Below are positions 45,810 through 53,119 of a stretch of DNA of 53,119 bases, one piece after another; the stretch's first letter is position 1, and each line of letters starts with the position of its first letter. The notes beneath the pieces were generated by a model. That model searched no databases. It was not told the DNA's origin and saw only the letters and a program-made list of their open reading frames with translations. Origin of the DNA: Kurthia gibsonii (GTDB lineage: Bacteria; Bacillota; Bacilli; Bacillales_A; Planococcaceae). Location: the NCBI RefSeq assembly GCF_006539985.1, contig NZ_BJOB01000017.1, positions 1 to 53,119 on the forward strand. The letters are read 5' to 3'. The translations under genes and the position numbers were made by a program.

Positions 45810-46556
45810 ATGGCTATTATTGAAATTGATCGTTTAAAAAAATCATTTGGTCAAAATGAAGTATTAAAAAGTATTACGTTCTCTGTTGAAAAGAATGAAG
45901 TTGTAGCAGTGATTGGTCCTTCTGGTTCAGGTAAAAGTACAATGCTCCGTAGTCTTGTACATTTAGAGAAAATTGATGGTGGTTCGATTGTCATTGACGG
46001 CGAATATCTTGCAAAAGATGGTCACTATCCGAAAGCAAAGGATATTCGTGCGATTACAGCGAAGACGGGTATGGTGTTCCAACATTTTAACCTCTTCCCA
46101 CACTTAACGGTTCAAGAAAACTTAGAGATGGCACCTCGTCTTGTGAAAAAACAAGAGAAACAAGCCCTTCGTCAAAAGAGTAGCGAACTATTACAAAAAG
46201 TAGGCTTATCAGATAAGGCTGAGGCGATGCCAAATAGTCTATCAGGTGGTCAAAAGCAGCGTGTCGCCATTGCGCGCGCATTAATGATGAACCCTGAACT
46301 ACTATTATTCGATGAACCGACTTCTGCACTAGACCCTGAATTAACAGGTGAAGTGTTAAAAGTAATGAAAGATTTAGCGCGTGAAGATATGACGATGATT
46401 GTCGTAACGCATGAGATGGCATTTGCGCGTGAAGTTGCCGATCGTGTTGTCTTTATGGCAGATGGTGAGATTGTAGAAGCAGGAACACCTGAAGAAATTT
46501 TCGACAATCCGCAACACGAACGAACAAAAGCTTTTTTAAGTAAGAACTACAAATAA
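45810..46556 (+). CDS. Amino-acid ABC transporter, ATPase
   Basis: A 248-aa polar amino-acid-type ABC ATPase. Walker [11 protein letters not shown]-loop [13 protein letters not shown], signature [15 protein letters not shown], Walker [15 protein letters not shown] and the H-loop VVTHEM are all intact. AGGAGG precedes the ATG. It completes the three-gene importer and is followed by a strong terminator. Confidence 0.96.
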   Translation: MAIIEIDRLKKSFGQNEVLKSITFSVEKNEVVAVIGPSGSGKSTMLRSLVHLEKIDGGSIVIDGEYLAKDGHYPKAKDIRAITAKTGMVFQHFNLFPHLTVQENLEMAPRLVKKQEKQALRQKSSELLQKVGLSDKAEAMPNSLSGGQKQRVAIARALMMNPELLLFDEPTSALDPELTGEVLKVMKDLAREDMTMIVVTHEMAFAREVADRVVFMADGEIVEAGTPEEIFDNPQHERTKAFLSKNYK

Positions 46557-46557
46557 A

Positions 46558-46600
46558 AATAACCCCTATCAAATCGTATATAAATTTGATAGGGGTTATT
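46558..46600. terminator. Bidirectional terminator between the ABC operon and yfhO
   Basis: AATAACCCCTATCAAAT pairs perfectly (17 bp) with ATTTGATAGGGGTTATT around nine bases, between convergent operons. Confidence 0.93.
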
Positions 46601-46614
46601 TAATTTGCTTTCTT

Positions 46615-49179
46615 TTAAACACGTTGCCATTTCGGTATTTTTTGTCGTTGTCGCCACCAATAGAGTAAAAATCCTATCCATGTTATAACCGAAACCCATA
46701 AGGCATATGGCCAGTATGGTGGACGGTAGTATAGTTCGACTTCATGCTTCCCTGTCTCCTCCATTGGAACACCAACGAAAGCATAGTTCACTTTTTCGAC
46801 TGCTACTTTTTTTCCGTCTACTTTAGCATGCCATCCTTTTTCGTAAGGAATCGACGATACGAGTACATCGTCTTTTTTCACATTTACTTCACCACTCGCC
46901 TCGCCGTGGTTCCACGAGACATCTGCTTCATTCTTTTTATTATAAGCTGCATTTAATGTTGTATAATCCTCATCATAAATCGCTACATCTTTTAAACGAT
47001 ACGTTCCCTTTGGTAATTCTATGAGTAATTGATCAGAAGCATCGACTGCGAGCGTGATATGATTATAATTCGTACGATAGATGGAATTCGATTTTTTACG
47101 TGTTGTACGGTATTCATTTGCTTCCATTGTAAAGCCTGTGTAATTCCGAATACCTTCTATATACATCTGTACATACATTGTTTTAGCACCCATAATTGGT
47201 GCAAGACTGAATGCTACACGACCTTTATCTTGATCAATAATTAGTTCCTCACCATCCCAATGCCCACCTTGTACCGTATTGCTTAGAATCTTACGTTTTT
47301 TGACTTTCGGTGCTTTTTCCTTACCATCTGTCATAATAACGCCATCTAGCATTGCATGTTCTTTCGCAAGAACCGGTGCATCGTCTAAATCAGACTGACG
47401 ATACGTTTTTGTCGCAATACGAAATACAGGTAAATATTGGTCATTTTCGTAAATTTGCGTATTTTCATTTACCTTTACGAGACGGTAATTATATGGTACT
47501 GCTTCATTCGACTTTTCACGCATATAAAATTGAACTTGCTGCATCGCCATTAAGTTTGTGCGATTACCAAGCGTTCCATAACGACTAACACTTTCACGTG
47601 CCATATCAATTTGCAAGTCACGTAAATACCATAATAGTAAATCGCCATTTAGAATACTGGAATAAATACTCGTTCCTCGGAAGTTTTGAACCATCGGTGT
47701 ATTATTACGATAAGGTACCATCCAATCAATGCGTGCATCTTTTGAAACTTTACGTTGTTGCATCCATTCGACTGCTTGTTGTTGCTCATTCGAATGATAC
47801 GCTTCTGATGTGATAAAGGACTTCGTTGCAACACCTGTTTTTGTTAAATCTTCTGAAAAAATATTGGCTTCAATTATACTAAACACGAGAATACTTGCTG
47901 AAAACCAAATGAGTGGTGCACGATACCACTGTGTAATAGCGAAAATAACAAGCCATATAGCTGTGGTAATCAGTAATGGCATAGATGATTCATATTGTGG
48001 TGTGAGCCATATAAAGAGACTCCATAGTGCTATAAAGCCAATGACTCCATAAACAATCGTACGATCTCGACGCCATTCTTCAAAATACTTAATCGCTACA
48101 CCAAGCATCCCTGCAAAACTTAAGATAACAATCGATTCCCAGCGCTGTTGTGGTGCTGAAAAACCATTAAAGATACTGCCGATATATGGAATAAAGTGCG
48201 CAATGATTCCTCCCCCTGCAAAAATTGCAAAGAAGCGGAATGTACGATGACGATATAACGGTTTGATAAAGAATAAAATAAAGATAAAAATCGGTAACCA
48301 TAAAACACGCGGATTCATGATGATGGCGTCATTGATTTCAAAACCTTTGATTGGGTCTTGAAATGGCGGTCTCACATTATTTATAAATCCATAAGCAGCT
48401 GGTATAAACGCAAAACAAGCAAGAGCAAAGCTGATGATGCCACTTGCGATATATCGCTTTAACTGCTCAAAAGCGCTTCTTTCATTATCTGTTAGATGTA
48501 TAAATTGACGTACGATCATGTAGATTACTGCGGTTAATAAGACAACATAGGATACATAAAAGTTACTAATCATCATGAGTGCTGCTGATAGTGTAAATAC
48601 GAATAGTGACTGTTTACGTATAATTCGCTCAACACCAATTAAAATAAGCGGTAGCCAGAACATCGCATCCGTTAAAATATCCCAGTACATCTCATGCCGG
48701 AAGAAAAATGGACTTAGTGCATAAAAAACTGCACCAACATATGCCCCGCGAATGGATTGTAAGATTTGCTTTAAAAATATATACGCAACAAACATGATGA
48801 CTGTTTGTTTAAATATGCTCATTGGTAAGACGAGCATCGTCCAGTAATCAAAATCTGGCGTAAATTGAAAAAGAGTTGCAAACCCCCATGTGATTGCAAC
48901 CCATGGTAAGAAAAAGAGATTCGTTGTGAAGTAATAAGCGAGCGAACTAAAAAAATCGCCACCTAGTCCGAAATCAGCAGAATAGAAAAAACGTCCTTCT
49001 GCATATTGATTATAAATAAATTGTTTAAAAGGCAGCATTTGTGATAAGCCGTCATTAATCCCCTTCATTACAGTACCTTGTTGCCAGGTAATTATGTAAA
49101 AAAGATGTGCCAATAAAGAGATGATGAGCATGCTTATTAGCACAACTCCGTTGACCCTTCTACGCTTCTTTTGAAACAC
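46615..49179 (-). CDS. yfhO: YfhO-family GT-C-like membrane glycosyltransferase
   Basis: An 854-aa multi-spanning protein with about 13 hydrophobic segments, a large extracytoplasmic domain (about 430-815) and a final membrane segment (PYWPYALWVSVITWIGFLLYWW). Conserved N-terminal motif: NDGLSQMLPFKQFIYN. In Bacillus and Listeria, YfhO-like proteins move GlcNAc from undecaprenyl phosphate onto teichoic acid outside the cell. The gene order here (GT2, GtrA, YfhO) supports that role. GTG start with AGGAGG about 8 nt upstream, overlapping the end of gtrA by 20 bp. The transferred sugar is not shown by the sequence. Confidence 0.9.
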   Translation of the reverse strand: MFQKKRRRVNGVVLISMLIISLLAHLFYIITWQQGTVMKGINDGLSQMLPFKQFIYNQYAEGRFFYSADFGLGGDFFSSLAYYFTTNLFFLPWVAITWGFATLFQFTPDFDYWTMLVLPMSIFKQTVIMFVAYIFLKQILQSIRGAYVGAVFYALSPFFFRHEMYWDILTDAMFWLPLILIGVERIIRKQSLFVFTLSAALMMISNFYVSYVVLLTAVIYMIVRQFIHLTDNERSAFEQLKRYIASGIISFALACFAFIPAAYGFINNVRPPFQDPIKGFEINDAIIMNPRVLWLPIFIFILFFIKPLYRHRTFRFFAIFAGGGIIAHFIPYIGSIFNGFSAPQQRWESIVILSFAGMLGVAIKYFEEWRRDRTIVYGVIGFIALWSLFIWLTPQYESSMPLLITTAIWLVIFAITQWYRAPLIWFSASILVFSIIEANIFSEDLTKTGVATKSFITSEAYHSNEQQQAVEWMQQRKVSKDARIDWMVPYRNNTPMVQNFRGTSIYSSILNGDLLLWYLRDLQIDMARESVSRYGTLGNRTNLMAMQQVQFYMREKSNEAVPYNYRLVKVNENTQIYENDQYLPVFRIATKTYRQSDLDDAPVLAKEHAMLDGVIMTDGKEKAPKVKKRKILSNTVQGGHWDGEELIIDQDKGRVAFSLAPIMGAKTMYVQMYIEGIRNYTGFTMEANEYRTTRKKSNSIYRTNYNHITLAVDASDQLLIELPKGTYRLKDVAIYDEDYTTLNAAYNKKNEADVSWNHGEASGEVNVKKDDVLVSSIPYEKGWHAKVDGKKVAVEKVNYAFVGVPMEETGKHEVELYYRPPYWPYALWVSVITWIGFLLYWWRQRQKIPKWQRV

Positions 49180-49543
49180 GGATAATCCTCCTTGTCACAA
49201 CAAAAGTAATCGGAATACTAATTAATACTGTTGCAATCGGTGCAAAATAAGGTGACACAAACAGCCATTCCACAAATACAAACATACCAATCGTTTGAAT
49301 GACGATATTCGTTACTTGTGTTAATGGAAAGAGTAAAAATGATTTCCATGATGGTTTTTCCTCATACGTAAAGTATACATTCATAAAATACGAACCAATC
49401 ATACTGTTAAATGTCGCCACAATATGACTGAGGAGATAAGGCCATTCACATACTGTATAGAGTAGCAGATACCATAAGTAATAATGGCCCGTATTGAGAA
49501 CACCTACAATGATAAATTTGATATATTCTTTTCTAGTATTCAT
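49160..49543 (-). CDS. GtrA-family flippase-like membrane protein
   Basis: A 127-aa four-segment membrane protein. GtrA/GtcA proteins are proposed to flip undecaprenyl-phosphate-linked sugars. Recognisable parts are EYIKFIIVGVLNTGHYYLWYLLLY near the N-terminus, FNSMIGSYFMNVYFTYEE and the C-terminal FVVTRRIIRV. No strong ribosome site is seen, and the gene starts 16 bp after the glycosyltransferase stop, so translational coupling is likely. The ATG of MNTRKEYIKF is chosen; a GTG two codons earlier is possible. Confidence 0.9.
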   Translation of the reverse strand: MNTRKEYIKFIIVGVLNTGHYYLWYLLLYTVCEWPYLLSHIVATFNSMIGSYFMNVYFTYEEKPSWKSFLLFPLTQVTNIVIQTIGMFVFVEWLFVSPYFAPIATVLISIPITFVVTRRIIRVSKEA

Positions 49544-49559
49544 ACACACGACTCATTTT

Positions 49560-50531
49560 CTATTTTGAACTGACCTTACTCTTCTCCATACTCACAACAC
49601 GTAATGCACGATTCACATTCGTTTCGCCTACGATATAGTGCGGTCTTCTTTTTACCTCACAATAGATGCGTCCGATATATTCGCCAATTACACCCAAACT
49701 CATCAACTGTAAACCTCCCAGCACAAGAATGGCAGAAATCGTTGTAAAGTAGCCAGGTACGTCAATTCCTTTGAAAAAGATTCTTCCAAGCATAATTGCG
49801 ATATAAGCAATCCCTGAAAGCACCGTCAATAACCCTAAATATAGACAGATGCGAAGCGGTTTTGTATTAAAGGATAAAATACCATCTACTGCGTACGAGA
49901 ATAACATACTAACGGACCATTTCGTTTCGCCAAATTGACGCTCGACATTTTCATAGTAGATATTCTTTTTTGATAATCCAATCCATTCGAAAAGCCCTTT
50001 TGAAAAGCGATTATTTTCACTTAAAGATAAAAGTGCATCAACTGCTTGGCGACTTAATAGACGGAAATCTCCTGCGCCATTTTGTAATTCTACTGTACTT
50101 AATTTATTCATCATTCGATAAAAAGTGTTTGTAATACCACGATAAACCATGCTCTCTCCACGACGATCGCGGCAAGCAATGACTTGGTGATACCCTTCTT
50201 CGAAACCTTTCATCATGTCCATTATTAAACTTGGCGGATGTTGTAAATCACTATCCATTAAGATGACTGCATCTCCCGTAGCATGTTGTAAACCTGCATA
50301 GATAGCCGCTTCCTTACCAAAATTTCTTGAAAAAGATACGTAGTTCACGTGATTATCTTTTTGCTGTAGTTCTCTGATACGTTCTAGCGTTCGATCTTTA
50401 CTCCCATCATCGACATAAATAAATTCGTAGTCGTATTTGGACTCTCGAACCTCCCGATCAATCGCTTCGTAAATTCGCGGCACATTCTCTTCTTCATTGT
50501 ATGCCGGTAGAATAAACGATATTTTTGACAT
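49560..50531 (-). CDS. csbB: CsbB/GtrB-like polyprenyl-phosphate glycosyltransferase
   Basis: A 323-aa family-2 glycosyltransferase with two C-terminal membrane segments (about 230-255 and 265-290), expected to load a sugar onto undecaprenyl phosphate on the inner membrane face. Motifs are FILPAYNEEENVPRIYEA, YVDDGSKDRT, FSRNFGKEAAIYAGL, LMDSDLQHPP and NGAGDFRLLSRQAV. It resembles Bacillus CsbB, which pairs with YfhO. Start ATG with AAGGAGGAA upstream. First gene of the three-gene operon. Confidence 0.92.
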   Translation of the reverse strand: MSKISFILPAYNEEENVPRIYEAIDREVRESKYDYEFIYVDDGSKDRTLERIRELQQKDNHVNYVSFSRNFGKEAAIYAGLQHATGDAVILMDSDLQHPPSLIMDMMKGFEEGYHQVIACRDRRGESMVYRGITNTFYRMMNKLSTVELQNGAGDFRLLSRQAVDALLSLSENNRFSKGLFEWIGLSKKNIYYENVERQFGETKWSVSMLFSYAVDGILSFNTKPLRICLYLGLLTVLSGIAYIAIMLGRIFFKGIDVPGYFTTISAILVLGGLQLMSLGVIGEYIGRIYCEVKRRPHYIVGETNVNRALRVVSMEKSKVSSK

Positions 50532-50660
50532 ATAGCTTCCTCCTTACAGCAAGACTCTTTTATTATCTTATCCTAAAAATAAATACTTTAAACATGGTTG
50601 CTAGTTTTTACTAAAATATTAAAAAAGTATTTTTATAGAAAAGACAATCATTTTATTATT

Positions 50661-50712
50661 TTTACATACTTTTACATTTAGAACAATCCTCCTTTACAAT
50701 TATTCTGTATAG
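50661..50712 (+). promoter_or_regulatory. Putative PhoP-box promoter of phoA
   Basis: TTTACA occurs at 50661, 50671 and 50693. The last two are 22 bp apart, two 11-bp steps, matching the repeat spacing of PhoP boxes; the intervening AACAAT at 50682 is a weak box. TATAGT at 50707-50712 is a likely -10. PhoP boxes are known upstream of alkaline phosphatases in Bacillus; here it is inference. Confidence 0.5.
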
Positions 50713-50743
50713 TAAAATTATAAAACTAAAGGAGGATTTACCC

Positions 50744-52132
50744 TTGAAAATCATATCAAAAAAATTACTCTCTACTTTTGCTGCATCTGCAATAGCATTC
50801 TCTACCATTGCAGCTGGACAAACGTCTGATGTCTCTGCTGCAACAAAGAAAAAAACAGCTACACCCGAAATTAAAAATGTCATTTTTTTAATAGGTGACG
50901 GTATGGGAACATCCTATACATCTGCTTATCGTTACTTACAAAATAGCTCATCGACTAAGTTCGTCGATAAAAGTGTATTTGATCGCTATTTAGTTGGGCA
51001 ACAGATGACATATCCTGAAGATCCAGCGCAAAATGTAACAGATTCTGCAAGTGCAGCTACTGCCATGTCTGCTGGTGTTAAAACATACAATGCAGCCATC
51101 GCTGTTGACAATGACCGTTCAAATGTGAAAACCGTTTTAGAAGCCGCAAAAGAACAAGGCAAATCAACAGGTCTTGTTGCAACATCTGAAATTACACATG
51201 CAACACCAGCTGCTTTTGGCGCTCATGATGAAACGCGTAAGAATATGAATGGGATTGCGGATGATTATTTTGATGAAAAAATTAAAGGTAAACATAAGAT
51301 AGACGTTCTACTTGGTGGTGGTAAAGCGAACTTTGTACGAACAGACCGTGACTTAACAAAGGAATTTAAAAAAGCAGGTTATCGTTATGTCACATCAAAA
51401 GATCAACTTCAAAAAAATACAAATGAAAAACTACTTGGATTATTTGCAGATGGTGGATTAGATAAAAAAATCGACCGCAATAGTTCGACTCCTTCTCTCG
51501 GTAATATGACGAATGCAGCATTAAAACAATTATCTAAAAACAAAAAAGGTTTCTTCTTAATGGTAGAAGGCAGTCAAATTGACTGGGCTGGACATGATAA
51601 TGATATTGTCGGTGCTATGAGTGAGATGGCAGATTTTGAAGATGCTTTCGAAGCAGCTGTGGAGTTCGCTAAAAAAGATAAACATACATTAGTTGTGGCA
51701 ACAGCTGACCATTCAACGGGTGGATTCTCAGTAGCGCAAGGTGGCGACTATAATTGGAATCCTGAAGTGATTCGTTCCATTACAAGAACGCCTGACTTTA
51801 TGGCAGAACAAATTACAGACGGTGTCGCACCTGAAAAAGTATTAAAAAAATACATTCAATTCCCTCTAAGTGAAGAAGAAATTCAATCTGTTGTCACTGT
51901 AAAGGAAAAAGATGTAACAACGATTGATAACGCTATCGAAAAAATTGTCAATCAGCGCTCAAATACCGGTTGGACAACAGGTGGACATACAGGTGAAGAT
52001 GTAAACGTTTATGCATATGGACCAGGATCAGACCAATTCCGCGGGTTACTTGATAATACTGACCAAGCGAAAAAAATCTTTAAGATTATTGAAAAAGGTG
52101 CGAAAAAACAAACGGTCATTAAAGACCGCTAA
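50744..52132 (+). CDS. phoA: Secreted alkaline phosphatase
   Basis: A 462-aa exported alkaline phosphatase. The signal peptide (about 1-32, ending SDVSAA) is followed by the catalytic region: FLIGDGMG, the phosphorylated serine in NVTDSASAATAMSAG, zinc/magnesium motifs HATPAAFGAHDE, FFLMVEGSQIDWAGHDND, ATADHSTGGF and the final GGHTGEDVNVYAYGPG. The length matches Bacillus PhoA/PhoB. The start is a TTG with AAAGGAGG about 7-9 nt upstream. It is probably induced by phosphate starvation via upstream PhoP boxes. It releases phosphate from phosphomonoesters outside the cell. Confidence 0.95.
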   Translation: MKIISKKLLSTFAASAIAFSTIAAGQTSDVSAATKKKTATPEIKNVIFLIGDGMGTSYTSAYRYLQNSSSTKFVDKSVFDRYLVGQQMTYPEDPAQNVTDSASAATAMSAGVKTYNAAIAVDNDRSNVKTVLEAAKEQGKSTGLVATSEITHATPAAFGAHDETRKNMNGIADDYFDEKIKGKHKIDVLLGGGKANFVRTDRDLTKEFKKAGYRYVTSKDQLQKNTNEKLLGLFADGGLDKKIDRNSSTPSLGNMTNAALKQLSKNKKGFFLMVEGSQIDWAGHDNDIVGAMSEMADFEDAFEAAVEFAKKDKHTLVVATADHSTGGFSVAQGGDYNWNPEVIRSITRTPDFMAEQITDGVAPEKVLKKYIQFPLSEEEIQSVVTVKEKDVTTIDNAIEKIVNQRSNTGWTTGGHTGEDVNVYAYGPGSDQFRGLLDNTDQAKKIFKIIEKGAKKQTVIKDR

Positions 52133-52186
52133 GGAATACGGGGGCAATTCTATATGAATTGTCTCTGTTTTACATAGGAGGCTTAT

Positions 52187-52810
52187 ATGAAAAAATGGAT
52201 GTATGGTAGTTTATTTTTGTGCTTATTACTCGCAGGTTGCACGTCACAAGCTGAAACAAAACCAGAAAAACAACAAGAAGATTATCGGACAGATTATACG
52301 GTCAACCCTCAAGTACCCGATGATACGAATTTAAAAGAACAAGAAGATACCGTTCGTTCTCGCCTTGGTGTTGCTACATTAGAGAATGCTTCATTCAAAG
52401 TAGATACGTATAATTTAGGTGATATAAAATTGACCGTTCACGAAACAAAAATTTTACAACTGACACCTTCTCACAGTATGATTGATTATTTTCATGGATT
52501 AACAGACCGTACTACTTTTCCGATTGCGAAAGTATTTGTGACAATCGAAAATACCGGAAAGAAAAAAATTCAGTTTGCGCCATTTGCTGTTGCTTCTTTA
52601 GGAAAACAGATGTGGACACATGAGCAAGAAGTTTATTTAGATAATTTGAATGGTACTTATCTTCCTGGTGAAATAAAGCGTGGTAATTTAGGCGTTATTT
52701 TACATGAAAAGTCAGCAGGAACAATCCAAGTGAAGACAACAGATGTTCTTGATGAAAAATCTAAAAAAATTCAAAAAGCAGCTGATTGGCAAATCATTCT
52801 GCCAAAATAG
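52187..52810 (+). CDS. Lipoprotein, DUF4352/DUF5067-like
   Basis: A 207-aa lipoprotein with lipobox LLAGC and an Ig-like C-terminal domain (about 60-207). The core pattern KLTVHETKILQL, then FPIAKVFVTIENTGKKKIQFAPF, is that of small DUF4352-type lipoproteins of Firmicutes. The function is unknown. ATG start with AGGAGG about 8 nt upstream. It begins 55 bp after phoA on the same strand with no visible terminator between, so it may be read together with phoA. Confidence 0.8.
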   Translation: MKKWMYGSLFLCLLLAGCTSQAETKPEKQQEDYRTDYTVNPQVPDDTNLKEQEDTVRSRLGVATLENASFKVDTYNLGDIKLTVHETKILQLTPSHSMIDYFHGLTDRTTFPIAKVFVTIENTGKKKIQFAPFAVASLGKQMWTHEQEVYLDNLNGTYLPGEIKRGNLGVILHEKSAGTIQVKTTDVLDEKSKKIQKAADWQIILPK

Positions 52811-52821
52811 AAAATCAGACT

Positions 52822-52913
52822 GGGATGAAATATGTCACTTTCTTTTTTAGCGTTCACAAAGAAAAACTGGAACCGCGTCACAGCGCGATTCCAGTTTTTC
52901 TTATGCTCATATA
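52822..52913. repeat. Dispersed hairpin element, copy 2 (also terminator)
   Basis: AAGAAAAACTGGAA (52859-52872) pairs with TTCCAGTTTTTCTT (52889-52902), with an inner CGCG/CGCG and one mismatch. The apex reads GGAACCGCGTCACAGC, nearly the same as in copy 1 at 42615-42691. The flanks GGGATGAAATATGTCA and GCTCATATA also match copy 1. Confidence 0.85.
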
Positions 52914-52961
52914 GGAGGGTATTTTTACACTCATGTCTCAATCTGATTTTTACCTAATAAA

Positions 52962-52994
52962 AAAGAGAAACTGCGCGTAGCAGCCCCTCTTTAG
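52962..52994 (-). terminator. Terminator of the partial gene at the window end
   Basis: On the minus strand AAAGAG pairs with CTCTTT and CTGC with GCAG inside. A T run follows. Confidence 0.75.
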
Positions 52995-53013
52995 TTTACT
53001 GTTTTAAAAAATC

Positions 53014-53119
53014 TTAGTACCAGCCGTTTGAAACCCAGAATTGTTTTGCTTTTTCCCATGAACCGTAGCGTTGTTTCACATAGTTATCCGCTACACGTTC
53101 TTGGTTAGCTGCTGAATAA
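53014..53119 (-). CDS. Cell-wall transglycosylase / aggregation-promoting-factor-like protein, 3' end only
   Basis: The frame runs off the right edge of the window; only the last 35 codons are present. They encode AANQERVADNYVKQRYGSWE, then KAKQFWVSNGWY and a stop. This ending (RYGSW, then W..NGWY) is typical of secreted lytic transglycosylase-like proteins such as IsaA/SceD and aggregation-promoting factors, usually with an N-terminal LysM domain. The catalytic part lies outside the window. Confidence 0.8.
   Translation of the reverse strand, partial: YSAANQERVADNYVKQRYGSWEKAKQFWVSNGWY

Overview
The window is a chromosomal segment of a low-G+C Gram-positive bacterium. Shine-Dalgarno sites are strong (AGGAGG type), TTG and GTG starts are common, and the markers are Bacilli types: OdhA/OdhB, ArlRS-like two-component genes, a Staphylococcus-like MurG, S-box regulated metI-metC, YpmR/YpmS, YfmQ, YozE, a SLAP-domain protein and a csbB/yfhO-type pair. 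No sporulation gene is seen. The content fits Planococcaceae (a Kurthia-like rod is my best guess), but that placement is inference.

Region 1 (1-5050) is accessory DNA. A type I-C-like CRISPR array (293-2968, about 41 repeats and 40 spacers, read from the minus strand) has its leader at the high-coordinate end (about 2969-3130). No cas gene lies beside it inside the window. Next come a small unknown gene and a tandem pair of mosaic paralogues. Region 2 (5060-14508, minus strand) holds odhA-odhB, an operon of a four-PAS GGDEF protein with an ArlR/ArlS-like two-component system, and dapF.

Region 3 (14509-23562) holds a GNAT acetyltransferase gene behind an elaborate leader: a tRNA-like fold, competing hairpins, and a 13-codon leader peptide whose last codons are the GNAT Shine-Dalgarno site. 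It is followed by murG, a deletion scar joining a MATE fragment to a DUF1648 fragment, a COG0523 GTPase, a CtpA/CtpB protease, yfmQ, small membrane proteins, a VOC protein, an ASCH protein, deoD and yozE. Region 4 (23688-33074) has a chemoreceptor, an SH3 secreted protein, a SAM-I riboswitch with metI-metC, and the convergent msrB-msrA-ypmS-ypmR and degV genes, then a hemolysin III-like gene.

Region 5 (33125-33905) is non-coding and made of 26 units of a 21-bp motif in four blocks, with a 206-bp higher-order period. Region 6 (33964-42567) has a CAP-domain protein, dfrA, a SLAP-domain gene, thyA, an NCS2 permease, a divergent Rieske oxygenase, and an MFS transporter behind about 720 bp of AT-rich gene-free DNA. 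Region 7 (42761-53119) has a lipoprotein with pentapeptide repeats, a complete amino-acid ABC importer, a three-gene membrane glycosylation operon (GT2, GtrA, YfhO), a secreted alkaline phosphatase, a lipoprotein and the 3' end of a cell-wall protein. Two copies of a dispersed hairpin element lie at 42615-42691 and 52822-52913.

The strongest candidates for something undescribed are the GNAT leader, the 21-bp/206-bp repeat array, and a pair of CRISPR spacers that cover the same codons of homologous genes on opposite strands.
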